A DNA stretch of 64,000 bases from the NCBI GenBank assembly GCA_947396885.1, contig OX377205.1, positions 25,593,407 through 25,657,406 on the forward strand, given 5' to 3'. The stretch comes from Heligmosomoides polygyrus polygyrus (taxonomy: Eukaryota > Nematoda > Chromadorea > Rhabditida > Heligmosomidae). Positions 45,061-55,559 of the stretch are shown here, one piece after another. The notes beneath the pieces are model-generated. The model did no database searches and was not told where the DNA came from. It saw nothing but the letters and a program-made list of their open reading frames with translations. A program made the position numbers and the translations under genes. Each line of letters begins with the position of its first letter. Positions within the stretch are counted from its first letter, which is position 1.

Positions 45061-45410
45061 CGTTATCCCGGTCCTCTTTGCGCAGCCTGCTTAGGCCCTT
45101 AGGTTTTTGGCAGCCTCTTCGTACCCTTCCTTCCCATCGCTGCAAAAGTGAAGGCTTTTTCGGGACCTTTAGTTCTGCAGTGTTTGACCGGAGTGCACAC
45201 GAGTAACTAGTCAGGATCGGGGGGGGGGGGGGTATCTTTTAAAACGATTATCTTCGCGTCGGCGGCGATAGGGCCGGCCAGCGCTGCAGCTGTGAGAGGG
45301 TCGGCCGCTACTGCCATTGGACTTCGTCGTGTTTGCAGCAAATGGCGACGGATTGAGCCCCAGATTCGATATAGGGGTGCTTTTTGACGCTGAGAGTAGG
45401 TTTCCTACTA

Positions 45411-45869
45411 CATATAAAAGCGTAGTGTGCGTTTCCGTCCATCCGTCACAACTGGAGTGATGGCACGGAGTATTGTCGGTACTTAACGATTGATGGCAAT
45501 CGAAGCGGCCAAAAAGTTCAGAGTTGGGGTAGTTGAGGTCGCTGAACACGAATCTTAGTTCATTTTCGAAATATGGAACGCCATCACGGCATTGATCAAA
45601 TAATCGATTTTCTGTGTATGTCGTTCGAGTCTGCCGTGTCGAGCGGTCGGTCGTCTTCCGTGTGAAGCAGCCATCCCTACTCGACTACTCGACCGCTTAG
45701 GAACACACTGGCAATGCTATCCCAGGATGACAGCGATTCTGCCGAACCAACAAATCGCCAGGACGCCTTCGATTCTAGACCATGATGACGCATTTGAGAC
45801 ACAACGTGGAGTCTGATTTCTGCTATCCACCTACAACGTCAGATTAGTCTCTTCCAAAGCCGATTTGAA
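45411..45869 (+). mobile_element. Possible Helitron-like 5' end (H5), running into gap
   Basis: TTTCCTACTACATATAAAAG then GTTTCCGTCCATCCGTCAC, like the H1 and H4 starts. The rest has no recognised content and runs into the N gap. Confidence 0.35.
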
Positions 45870-46069
45870 NNNNNNNNNNNNNNNNNNNNNNNNNNNNNNN
45901 NNNNNNNNNNNNNNNNNNNNNNNNNNNNNNNNNNNNNNNNNNNNNNNNNNNNNNNNNNNNNNNNNNNNNNNNNNNNNNNNNNNNNNNNNNNNNNNNNNNN
46001 NNNNNNNNNNNNNNNNNNNNNNNNNNNNNNNNNNNNNNNNNNNNNNNNNNNNNNNNNNNNNNNNNNNNN
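45870..46069. other. Assembly gap, exactly 200 N
   Basis: A run of 200 N. The round number suggests a placeholder of unknown true length. It lies directly upstream of gene B where propeptide exons would be expected. Confidence 0.98.
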
Positions 46070-46249
46070 GGCTCCGCTTGCAGGTATGAAACTGCATGCA
46101 AACAGAATTGTTGCTATCAATCAATAAAAATCACGAGGTTTCGGACGGGGCGTGGAGCAATATTTGTTTCGGCAATATAAAATGGCGCGCTTCTGCTCTT
46201 CAAAACAAGCTTCAAATCATTGTCTTTTCCTGAAAAACAATGATTTTAT

Positions 46250-46525
46250 AAAATTTCAAACTGTGTTTTCTTATTGGGAAGTAAGCTAAAATTTCAAAGA
46301 GAGCTATACAAAAATTTTCCTTAAACAAGAAATTATTCGAACATTTTTTGGAGAGTGTCTAGTTTAATTAGAAGAAGCTCATTTCAATTTGGAAGAGTTT
46401 GCTTTAATTTCAAACGTCTTAGGCTAGCATAGAAGAGGGTCCAGTTTGAATTGAAAAGTGTCCAATTTGAAGTGGAAAGTGTCCATTTTGACGTGAAAAG
46501 TGTCCAATTCGACAAGAAAATGGTA
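46250..46525. mobile_element. GGACAC foldback element, partial copy 2
   Basis: The right end carries several tandem AAAAGTGTCCAATTTGAAGT-type units (46435-46520), preceded by TTTAATTAGAAGAAGCTCAT. The left half is not visible and may be lost or in the gap. Confidence 0.5.
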
Positions 46526-46589
46526 TGCATGAAATAATATGTATATCCATACGAATTTATAGACAACGCCTCAATGGTTTTCCTTGCAG

Positions 46590-46663
46590 GGTCATGTTGG
46601 GCAGTGTCGGCAGCTGAATGCATCTCGGATCGAATCTGTATACACTCCAAGGGAAAGATAAAA
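46590..46663 (+). CDS. Gene B exon: active-site cysteine
   Basis: 74 nt after CCTTGCAG; encodes [20 protein letters not shown] then KGKIK. The donor is GTCAGT. The intron to the next exon is only 62 nt. Confidence 0.88.
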
Positions 46664-49600
46664 GTCAGTCGGACAGTCGCAATTCTTGGCTTCCCATTTA
46701 AGATGACATGTGCCCCATGTTCCAGATGATTGCCTCCGACACTGATATCCTTGCCTGTTGTGGAGATCAATGTGGATATGGGTGAGTGTTCTGTGTATCT
46801 GCCCAGAAGCAGGTCATGTAGTAGGTTGTACGGAACTTGCACTACGATTCCTTGATCTGCACGGGATTGTCAGAGATGAATTATCGAGGATTAATCCTTC
46901 CGTTTGACCAATTTATTGGTTAGTATCTCCAAAGTCAGTATTGATTTTCATAAATTCTGGAGTTCTGCACTGCTTGGTTATTATCCTTACCCTTCGTACT
47001 TCTTCACACATGAAGTTACGAATTTGCGTTGCCGAGAGTAGTCCTTGACTATAATTTATTGGGTTGTCCGGAAAGTTCTCAGCGTTTTGAGGGCTTCAAT
47101 CGAAACTACCATAACTTTCTCAAATCTTATCGGATTTAGTCCAAATAATCACCTTTCGAATGGGCCACCAGTCGACTTATTCATTAGCGCGAAAATTGGG
47201 TGATCGAGTTCAGAAGAAATCCACGAAAGCTGTTTTGGCTTGGCCCTGATTGGTGAAGGTTTTACCAGCGAGAAAGTTCTGAAAGTGTTTTAAAAGGTGG
47301 TGTCGGTTAGTGAGAGGTCTGGAGTATATGCCGGGTAAGGTAGAACTTCAGTCCTTGATTTGTTCAATTTTCGAATAGTGATTTGTGAAACGTGTGGGCG
47401 GGCGTTATCGTGCAAAAGCATCGGACCTCTCCAGTTGACCAAAACCAAATGTTGACGCAATTTTCGGTGCGTTCCTTCGATTTCCTTACAGTAGGACTCT
47501 GCGGTGGTTGTTTGGTCTGGTGTCAAAGGGGGTTCGCCGGCAACCACTGTCCGGAACCTTTCCTGTTACAAACAGAATCCACTTTCCATCACAAGGGATG
47601 ATTCGGTCCAAAAACGGGTCAGTTTTGCTGTGTAAAAGTAGAGCAGAACAGATTATCTCGAAGCATAACAATTTTTGCCACCCTCTCAACTCACGCACTC
47701 AACTCTCAACTCACACCCACTCGACGTACAATGATTTCTCCAACACTATTAGGCCCCCATATTTATTGATGTTTCGAGCTGTCTCGCTGCGAGTTGTTCC
47801 AATTTGAAGTTAAAATAAAATATTGTTCGGAACTGCTCTTTCGACATACTCCATAGACAGAAATATAAAACAATGTTGGAACACAAATTGTCAATCAGAT
47901 AGGGCGAAAAATTCTATATAGAAAATAGCATTAATGCGCAATGCAAGTTGAAAATTTACTTAATAATAGACGAATACAAAATATAATAGTAACACAAAAC
48001 GCTGAAAACTTTCCGAACAACCTAACATCTCAACCAACAGTTGGGGAATGGTGAATGATTTCTGGGATTTTTCAAGAAATGTCGGCAATATTCGATTGGA
48101 GACTGCATAATCATGTCGACAGAAACATTACTCACTTTGAGCGAATAGGACTTATTGAGTGGCGTGCTTCAATACTGCCTCAATTTTTTAATCCTCACCG
48201 TTTATTAAGCCTACTTATTTATTCATTTTAGTATCATTTTAGTATTTTAGTATTTTAGTATCATACGCGGAGAGCAGAAAATGCTGGTTGGGGTCTCGTC
48301 TAGCGGAAATTTTTGTTCGCGACTTAATATCCTGCCAGAGCAGATGACTAAAGTTACTGGAATCCATCTCACATCACGCGATAGCATTGCGAATAGGAAG
48401 GATGTGTACAAATTAACCTTTGTAATGCTGTAATGCTGTATTATTTCCTGGTAGGTAAGATTTTCACGCTTGATACTTTGTCTCTGACCAAGAAAGCATG
48501 GATAGCATGAACATCGGGGTTGGCATATAGATTCCCAAGACATAAGTTCCTAAAACAATTCTCCACTCGCGCTCCGGTCTATGTCGTCAATATAAAATAA
48601 ATTTATCCTTTTAGCGGTTAGCAATTTTGAGTATAGGAAGGAGGAAAATACAGCAGATGAGTGATTGCCATTACAAATTCTTTTACGAAGGGTCAGCCAC
48701 GCCTTGGAGGATGTGACAGCTGAAGCTGAAGATTCCCTGAGTGCATAAGCAAAAAGCTGTGCTACGTCTCAAATACAGTTCCTAAAACCTGCACTGAATC
48801 AAACAACTTTAAATCGCTTTTTCATATAGGCATCAACGGTGTCACGTGTTACTATCCGAAAAGGAAAACATAGCATTTTCACGTCGAATCGGACACGCAT
48901 CAATTTAAATTAGACACCATTTAAACCAAAGTAGACGTTAATTTCTAATTTTTGAAAATATTGCAGCAAGTAAACTAAAAAAAATTTGAAAGAATGTTAT
49001 GACAAATTTTCCATGAACAAAATAGTTTTAAACATCTTAATGAGTCTGTAGTTAAACTGCCTGAAGGTCATTTCGATTTAGGAGAGTTTGCTTTGATTTC
49101 AGAAGTCTTAAAACTAGCTTAGAAGAGCATCCAATTTGATTCGAAAAGTGACGAATTCGACGTGACAATGGTATAGATCCATCTTGCAGCCAGACCGTAA
49201 CAAAAAATCAAACGCCATAGACAATTGTTCCTTAGGTTGTGGTTGAAATTCTTCAATGAAGAAATCCATCAAACCCAGCAAGTAGTTTCTAGTCAAGTTC
49301 AAGTTTTTTTAAAATCAAGTTTTAAGTTGATATATTTGTTCTAAACTATGCAGCAGCACGGACACTTCTTCTTGGGTACAATAGTTTATGTTCGGCAAAA
49401 GACAATTGAGCTGAATTTTAGCGACTACTGGTTGAATATAAGTTGAATATGCTCCAACAAGAGGGACATCACTGCCGTTGCTTCGAGAGATTGAACAGCT
49501 GTGTTACGGTCCAGTATTCACTTCCAAGCAATACGATCAGAGAAATGGAGCCTATGGCTATAGCGAACTTTCTTGCACCTTGTCCCACCTTGTTGACAAG

Positions 49601-52600
49601 TTTCACCTTAAACAGGTGCGAAGGAGGCTACCCGATAGAAGCTTGGAGATACGTCAAGCGCAATGGAGTGTGCAGCGGAGGACGCTACGGAACCAAGGTG
49701 AGCTTGGAACTGTTGAACAGTGCCACTCCACCCTCTACTAACTATTTGGTCACTCTAAAAGTAATGTCGGTTTTCTGTCGCCAAATTCAAACTCAAAGAT
49801 TTTTGATTTTTTTGAAAACCAGTTTTGGGATCAACTCTAGGCTGGCTAGAATCTACATCTCTTTTCTGGCTATGAATACACTCACGCTAGACTCTTGGAA
49901 GAGGATGTTGGTTTCTTCACTGTATAAAAGTACACACAACTCTTTTCTAAGGGTTTTCGTGTTAGATGATATTTTGTTCAGGGACTGCAGGGTGCTGGTT
50001 GAGTTCGCAAAAATCGCTAAACCTATTTACCTGTGGGTCAATTTTACTGCGTAAGACGGTTTTATGGACGCGTAGCGCAGTCGGAGGAGGCGCCAACTGT
50101 CGCCTGCACCCGATACCAGGTTCCTGGTTCGGATTTCCCGCGCAGGCCTACCACACCTTCCATCCATAAGGGGTCGGTGAATTGGTACCAGACTTGTTTG
50201 GGAAGAATAAAGCACTGACTTGCACATCGGCTGACCACCTCAAGTCATTGTGTGGCCAAATACGCGTTCAACACGCCTCCACGATATCCCGTAAAAGTAG
50301 AATGCGTGGCGCATCTCAAAGGGGATTGAATAACGCCGTCTTTTATCTTTTTTTTAGGACGGTTTATTTATTTATTATTTATTTATTACTGCACCTTAAG
50401 TGCGCCCAAAACGGAGTAAAACATCAAGGCAAGCTTGCACAAATTCAGTTAACACACAAGGAGAACACAAAAAAATCCCTATGCACTGCAAATTAGTATT
50501 TTGTATACTTTGCAGCCATCGGAAGCTCAAATACAAGTAGCCTGAAACAATGTATGAACAAAAAATTATAATAAAAATAATAGGTAAATTGATACTAATC
50601 AAATTTTAAAGAATTCATTTGATTGTAGTAGAACGGTGCAACCATCTTACGCAGGAGTCCGGTCTTAATTCCGGTCATACCTAGGAGGGCCACAGCCACA
50701 TTACGCTTCCATCCGATGCCACTTCCATAGGAACTGCGTTAACCTAACCGACTTGCAGTAAAACATTGTCTGGATATAGATACTTATCCAAATTGAGCAT
50801 ATGAAAACAATATAACGTTACGTTGGAGGCGTTGGAAGCAAAAAATAAACATAAAAATTGAGCATATTTTATGTGGTTCTGTGATTTGACAGCTTGCTAG
50901 AACCGACGCTATGTATTTATTTATCTTTGCTTTTGCTTATTTATTTATGTATTTCAAAACAAACAGCTACTTCCTAAAAAGGAATAAGGGATAAAGGACG
51001 GTGTTACTCAATCTTTTTTGGGATTCCCCAGCGCATTCTACTTATACGGAATGTCGTGAAGGCGATATGAATGCGTATTTGGCCATACAATGACTTACGG
51101 TGACCAACCGATGAACAATTCAGCGCTTTATCCTTCCCAGACACGTCTGGTACCAATTCACTGACCCCGGAGGGATGGAAGGCTTGGTTGGCCTGGGCGG
51201 GAAATCCGAACCAGGAACCTGGTATCGGGTGTACGCGACCGTCGGCGCCTCTTCCGACTGCGCTACACGCGCCCAGCTACTGCCTACTAATCTATTTGGA
51301 CCAAATAGATTAGCAAAATCCGGCATCAATTTTCAAGCGACCTAACACCTCCGAAACTTAAAATATTAGAGTAGGCCCGGATTACACTTTCAGGATGCGT
51401 GCAAGCCGTATGCGATTCACCCGTGTGGAAAGCATGTCAATGAGACGTACTACGGGGAATGCCCTAACGATCTGTGGCCGACGCCAGCATGTAAGAACAA
51501 ATGCCAACCAGGATACAAAACGCCCTACAGAAAGGACAAAATATATGGTATGTCGCAGTTTTGCTATTGCTTCTCAACGGTAAAACGCAATCGGGCTAGC
51601 TTCGATATACAAAGGTATAAGGGACTGGCCGGCTTCAGTCGCTTGGACAGTCACGTTTCCGGCTAGGAAACTGTCCAATTCTTATATGTCGAGCAGTTAC
51701 GAAGTCTTCTACGGAATCGATGAAGAATGATAAAGTCGTTCAAGTTAAGACACATCGGCATCAGTTTACGATCGTTTCCCCGCTTAGTGGCGGGGTCCTC
51801 TATTCTAGTGTGGTGATACCAATTCTCCCCATAAGATGCTTGATCACGGCACCATCTATCTTTAGTTCCAAGTACAATGTATCTAGCCAACGTTACATAG
51901 AACGCCCTTGGGCCACTTTCCAGGAACGTCTACATTAAGGTGGGTCTTACGGACGGTGTCGTCATTAGCTCGAAGGATTGGCGTGTCATCTGAGGCGAGT
52001 TTCGCGCAAATTGTCAACTATCGGAGCAACAGCGTGTCTCTCTCGCATGGTGTCATTGCGAGCCAGGTGCAAATGTGTTCTACGGAAGGATAATATGAAC
52101 TGCTTTGAGACTTCCATTTCATTTCGAGTTTTAATTTCACAGCTTCAATTATCACACTTGGTTTCCAAAATACAATTCTTCGCGACCTTCGCAGTCCCCT
52201 CGGTCCTCCTGCGGGAGGCGCGGAGCTTGCAGCGCGCTCCGATGAGGCTCCCATCGCGCGGCCTTCCCCCGCCTCCTCCGGCATCGATCCGCGAGCGGGG
52301 TGCGCGCACCATGTTGCAAGTCGGCGGCCCCAGTGCAACGGCTGTGCCTTCAACACGTGGGACACCAACCTGCCAAATGGAGCACCCGAAGCTGACAAGA
52401 CCGAGTCCCCGGGAGGTGTATGGTCCCATGCCGTTAAGTGCCACTCCTGAAGTGAGGAATCCCTGGGCCGTCCCTTCACTCCCCACTGAACTGTATCCCT
52501 TTAGCCCGTGGGGGAGACACTACCCAGTGAACTGGGTGGTTGCCTGGCATTGACACCACTTCCCACGCGGTGTCCACGTGGAGGGCCACGCGCAGGCTTT

Positions 52601-54233
52601 TGCCCTGAGCGCCCTGCCCCTCCACGTAGACCCCTCGTGAGGCTTCCTCAGGCAGAGCCAACGAACCTCAAACCAACAACCACAACAATACAAGCAATAC
52701 CAGACAACACGATATGAACGGACTCACCGCGTTCCCTCTGCTAGCACACCGAATACCAAAGCAGAATTATCGCACACCATATACCGACACAATAGAATGG
52801 AGATAGAAGCTGATGACGTAATGATGAAATCATAGTAGAGCCGGCAGAGTGGAATGGATATAGACAGAGGGACCAAGCGCTTCACTGTACTGAGTACTCC
52901 GCGCCCTCAGCCCTGGCGACCCATCTAGGAAGGGTCGCGACAAATTCATTCAACTGTGAGATAGCGTTTGACTCCTCCCTAAAGATCAGTGGCAGAGTAC
53001 CAAATAAATCTGGCAGTGTTGAACCCATATTTCGGAAACTTTTTTATCTTAGGAGTCAGCAAAAGAAAAGGCTCATGAGAGTCAAGTCGGAAGGGTGAGC
53101 TGGGTGAAACACCAACTCCGTCCTACTTTTGTTTGTTATGACAAGCAGCGTTATCTACTAGGAGAGAATTTTGAATTAAAGTGGGATAAGGGAAAAATAA
53201 AAGACGGTGGTTCTCAATTTCTTTTGGGTTGCGCTACGCATTCTACTCTCACCCCATGCCAGCGTTCGCTATACACCTGATACACTTGACTGGCAAGAGG
53301 CGTTTCCAAGAACCTTGAAGCGCCTGGAGGATGTTCTAAATATGATAGAGGGCAACTGATAAAGAACGGCGTTGACAAACATCTTTCAGGATGCACCACG
53401 CATTCTAATTGTAAGGGATGTCGTGGAGGCGATTTGAATGCGTACTTGGCCATACAATGACTTGCTGTGGCCAGCCGATGAACAGTTCAGCGCTTCATCC
53501 TTCTCAGACAAGTCTGGTGCCAATCCACCGACCCCGGAGGGAAAAAAGGCTTAGTTACCTGTGCGGGAAATCCGAACCGAAAACCTGGTATCGGGTGCAC
53601 GCTTACAATCAGCTCCTCCTCCGTGCGAGTCATTCAACGAAGTGGGATAACCGTTATAATTCTTCGCTTTTTTTGAAAAGTCATTATGAGAGTCCAAATT
53701 ACAACCGTTTTCTTTAGCGAAGTCCGCGTACTACGTACGACCGATAGAGAAGCAGATCCAGTACGAGATTATGACAAGGGGTCCTGTACAGGCAGGATTC
53801 GACGTCTATGAGGACTTTACATCCTACACCTCCGGCATTTATGAGGTAAATTTATCCCAAAAAATGTTCACAATTAGGAGAACGTCTCCGTATTTTCTTA
53901 ACTTCAGCATCTCGCCGGTGAGCAAGTTGGAGGACATGCAGTAAAAATCATTGGATGGGGAGAGGAAGATGGCAAGAAATACTGGATCATCGCCAATTCC
54001 TGGAACACCGACTGGGGAGAGGACCATGGTATGACAAGTAATTTTTCCAACGTGATAGTCTGGTCTTTTTCATGACTTCCATTAATAGGCGTACACATAG
54101 ACACCGTATAGAACTGACAGCAGAGCCATTTGGCGATGAACTTTGCACATATTTAGGCTACTTCCGTATGATTCGTGGCGTCAACGACTGCAATCTTGAA
54201 TCAGAAATCGTCGGCGGTATCATGGACGTGTAG
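46590..54233 (+). CDS. Cathepsin B-like cysteine protease, gene B (mature part complete, propeptide not found)
   Basis: Seven exons join in frame: 46590-46663, 46726-46781, 49616-49697, 51394-51547, 53718-53845, 53908-54028, 54157-54233. Catalytic Cys ([10 protein letters not shown]), His ([12 protein letters not shown]) and Asn (IANSW) are present, with the occluding loop [20 protein letters not shown] matches the 'hemoglobinase' motif reported for cathepsin B of blood-feeding helminths. The last residues are GGIMDV and a poly(A) signal follows at 54264. Upstream exons for FDAR...DQS and the propeptide were not seen between 43.6 and 46.59 kb; they may be in the 200-N gap, further away, or lost. 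Role by family: digestive endo/exopeptidase, secreted or lysosomal. Introns hold a mariner, a foldback and SINEs. Confidence 0.9.
46726..46781 (+). CDS. Gene B exon: SDTDILACC segment
   Basis: 56 nt between TTCCAG and GTGAGT; encodes [19 protein letters not shown]. Phase 2 exit matches the next exon. Confidence 0.88.
47058..48025 (-). mobile_element. Mariner-like element with clear TIRs, internally deleted
   Basis: Left end GGTTGTCCGGAAAGTTCTCA then GCGTTTTG (47062-47089); the right end (47995-48025) is its inverse with few mismatches (GGTTGTTCGGAAAGTTTTCA). Minus-strand transposase text: [20 protein letters not shown] near 47620 and [20 protein letters not shown] near 47420, then [15 protein letters not shown] near 47310. 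All three Asp of the DDD triad are present, but the frame is broken and the element is about 0.97 kb instead of about 1.3 kb. It lies in an intron of gene B. Confidence 0.9.
48030..48880. other. Intron sequence, no recognised feature
   Basis: A/T-rich; includes a short TTTTAGTAT tandem run at 48225-48262. Nothing else recognised. Confidence 0.4.
48884..49172. mobile_element. GGACAC foldback element, compact copy 3
   Basis: Left CGAATCGGACACGCATCAAT and TTAGACACCATTTAAACC, right AGCATCCAATTTGATTCGAA and GTGACGAATTCGACGTG, forming imperfect inverted ends with the central A/T-rich part shared with 46290-46430. In an intron of gene B. Confidence 0.5.
49616..49697 (+). CDS. Gene B exon: GGYPIEAW segment
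   Basis: 82 nt between AAACAG and GTGAGC; encodes [20 protein letters not shown] then GGRYGTK. The long ORF covering this region in another frame is a shadow. Confidence 0.92.
50055..50355 (+). mobile_element. tRNA-derived SINE, copy 1
   Basis: A-box TAGCGCAGTCGG (50073-50084) and B-box-like GGTTCGGATTTCC about 50 nt on, followed by a 3' body with GCCAAATACGCGTTCAACAC and an end GCCGTCTTTTATC then T-run. These features define a Pol III-type SINE of about 290 bp. In a gene B intron. Confidence 0.85.
50356..50985. other. Intron sequence between SINE copies
   Basis: A TTTATTTATT microsatellite lies at 50365-50395. Otherwise no feature was recognised. Confidence 0.4.
50986..51275 (-). mobile_element. 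tRNA-derived SINE, copy 2
   Basis: Full-length inverse of copy 1: AAGGGATAAAGGACGG end at the left, TGCGCTACACGCGCCC (A-box side) at the right, with GGAAATCCGAACCAGGAACC (inverse B box). In the same intron as copy 1 but in opposite orientation. Confidence 0.85.
51394..51547 (+). CDS. Gene B exon: occluding-loop region
   Basis: 154 nt between TTTCAG and GTATGT; encodes [20 protein letters not shown] then [20 protein letters not shown] and [11 protein letters not shown]. Confidence 0.93.
51600..53180. other. Gene B intron with a G/C-rich block of unknown nature
   Basis: 52190-52700 is markedly G/C-rich, with overlapping ORFs up to 191 codons on both strands. The proline/serine-rich translations match nothing recognised; it may be the leader of a retrotransposon. 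The rest is featureless. Confidence 0.3.
53186..53262 (-). mobile_element. SINE 3' tail fragment
   Basis: Matches only the last 75 bp of the SINE (GATAAGGGAAAAATAAAAGA, then GCGCTACGCATTCTACTCTC). Confidence 0.55.
53359..53630 (-). mobile_element. tRNA-derived SINE, copy 3 (diverged)
   Basis: ATAAAGAACGGCGTTGAC, ACTTGGCCATACAATGACTT, GGGAAATCCGAACCGAAAAC; the A-box end is degraded. In a gene B intron. Confidence 0.75.
53718..53845 (+). CDS. Gene B exon: [13 protein letters not shown] segment
   Basis: 128 nt between TTCTTTAG and GTAAAT; encodes [20 protein letters not shown] then [20 protein letters not shown] and IYE. Confidence 0.93.
53908..54028 (+). CDS. Gene B exon: catalytic His and Asn
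   Basis: 121 nt between ACTTCAG and GTATGA; encodes [20 protein letters not shown] then [20 protein letters not shown]. It contains the catalytic His and Asn and the hemoglobinase-type motif. Confidence 0.94.
54157..54233 (+). CDS. Gene B last exon
   Basis: 77 nt after ATATTTAG; encodes [20 protein letters not shown] then GIMDV and TAG. GVNxCxxE is the conserved C-terminal signature of cathepsin B. Confidence 0.93.
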
Positions 54234-54263
54234 ACTGCACACTATGCCACAGTTTACTTTCTG

Positions 54264-54269
54264 AATAAA
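54264..54269 (+). promoter_or_regulatory. Poly(A) signal of gene B
   Basis: AATAAA 31 bases after the stop codon, a normal spacing for nematode 3' UTRs. Confidence 0.7.
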
Positions 54270-54441
54270 GTAGCAGCATTTCTGACAAATGGTTGCACGA
54301 AACTGAAACAAATTTTGGTAGAACATAAAAAAGAACATTAAAATTGAAGAAAACGAAACTAGGCCTCTTAGCACACTCCGTGTGTCAAACGCTGTAAAAC
54401 GAAAAATTGGCAGATTTATGCTATGTATATAAAATCTGAGC

Positions 54442-54672
54442 ATGCTTCGCTATTCCGTTTACAGAATCGTTCTAGTGAGCAAGGGTGCGTCTCTATCCGT
54501 CCATTTGACCTGCACATCATGTCCTTCTTCTCCGCCGAGAGATTCGAAGAGCGTACCACCTTCTGCTCAGCGTTCAGCGTGGAATTGCATCCAACCGAAA
54601 AAAGCATGTACATGCGAAGCTCAAAACAACAAAAATGGCAACAGATTGGTCTGGGGATGCATTTTCACCTGA
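54442..54672 (+). CDS. Candidate small Cys-rich protein (or its last exon)
   Basis: An open frame of 76 codons, with a TTTACAG acceptor at 54458-54464 inside it, so the coding part may start at 54465 as the last exon of a longer gene. It encodes CTSCPSSPPRDSKSVPP then SAWNCIQPKKACTCEAQNNK and ends RLVWGCIFT. Six closely set cysteines and a poly(A) signal 73 nt after the stop (54745) argue for a real gene. No family could be named with confidence and no signal peptide was found upstream. It lies about 0.2 kb downstream of gene B on the same strand. Confidence 0.5.
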   Translation: MLRYSVYRIVLVSKGASLSVHLTCTSCPSSPPRDSKSVPPSAQRSAWNCIQPKKACTCEAQNNKNGNRLVWGCIFT

Positions 54673-54744
54673 AATTCGTCTAATTCACAAATATAAACTA
54701 ACAGGAGATGTCCAAGGCATTTGAAATAACTACTGTACTTGTTC

Positions 54745-54750
54745 AATAAA
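54745..54750 (+). promoter_or_regulatory. Poly(A) signal after Cys-rich ORF
   Basis: AATAAA 73 bases after the TGA at 54670-54672. Confidence 0.5.
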
Positions 54751-54759
54751 AAGATTGGA

Positions 54760-55261
54760 AGATTGAAAAACTTGTTCAAAGGCCTTTCCAATTATTTTTA
54801 TTCGTGTTAGACTTTTTTGTTCAGGATCCGAAGCGTCGTGACCCAAAATCAATCCATAAGAGATTAGGTGCCTTGAGAAAATGAACTCAATATAACTCAG
54901 GACATCCATTTGATTACTAATATTGAAGAACGTCGCTCGCAAAAGTAATTCATTTATGTAGGCGCACTACTATAAATTCTAGTCATGCATCTGTGCACAA
55001 GGTTCTTACTGAATTCTGGTACATATCTACTTCCCCCGATCTTAATAATCACTCAACCGTGGGCCCAGAGTAAGTTAATTAAGTAAATGAATTCAGGGAC
55101 ATTTACCAACACTCTAGAAGCTTTTAAAAATAGTTATTTCAGAGTAGACATAAAGTTAATACAGACGTAGACGTTATTATTAATTATGTCTTACCTAAGC
55201 TACATAAAAGTCATAGTAAAAGTAAAGTTAAAAATTATATTCATTACTAGAGCTAGAAATA
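54760..55261. other. No recognised feature
   Basis: A/T-rich intergenic sequence; nothing recognised. Confidence 0.4.
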
Positions 55262-55559
55262 AAGGATAAAAAGGATAAAGGACGGCGTTATGCAATCTTC
55301 TTTGGGATGTGCCACGCATTCTACTTCTACGGGATGTCGTGGAGGCGAGTTGAATGCGTATTTGGCCATACAATGACTTGTAGTGGCCAGCCGATGTACA
55401 AGTCAGTGCTCTATCCTTCCCAGGCAAGTCTGGTACCAATTCAGCGACCCCGAAGGTATGGAAAGCTTGGTTGGCCTGAACGGGAAATCCGAACCAGGAA
55501 CCTGGTATCGGGTGCACGCGACAGCCGACGCCTCCTCCGAATGCGCTCCACGCGCCCAG
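55262..55559 (-). mobile_element. tRNA-derived SINE, copy 4
   Basis: GGATAAAGGACGGCGTTATG left end, GGAAATCCGAACCAGGAACC inverse B box, TGCGCTCCACGCGCCC right end. Intergenic, full length. Confidence 0.85.

Noticed and set aside
45755..45800. Possible FDAR exon of gene B (CTTCGATTCTAGACC)
   Set aside because: The similarity stops after four residues, is followed by stops, and lacks a proper donor.
45831..46124. ORFs crossing the N gap
   Set aside because: They consist mostly of unknown residues and exist only because N codons are not stops.
49443..50054. 203-codon plus-strand ORF over a cathepsin exon
   Set aside because: The cathepsin exon at 49616-49697 fits this region with proper splice sites; outside it the long frame shows no conserved sequence.
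54200..54443. Minus-strand ORF overlapping the end of gene B
   Set aside because: Shadow of the last gene B exon and its 3' UTR; no support of its own.
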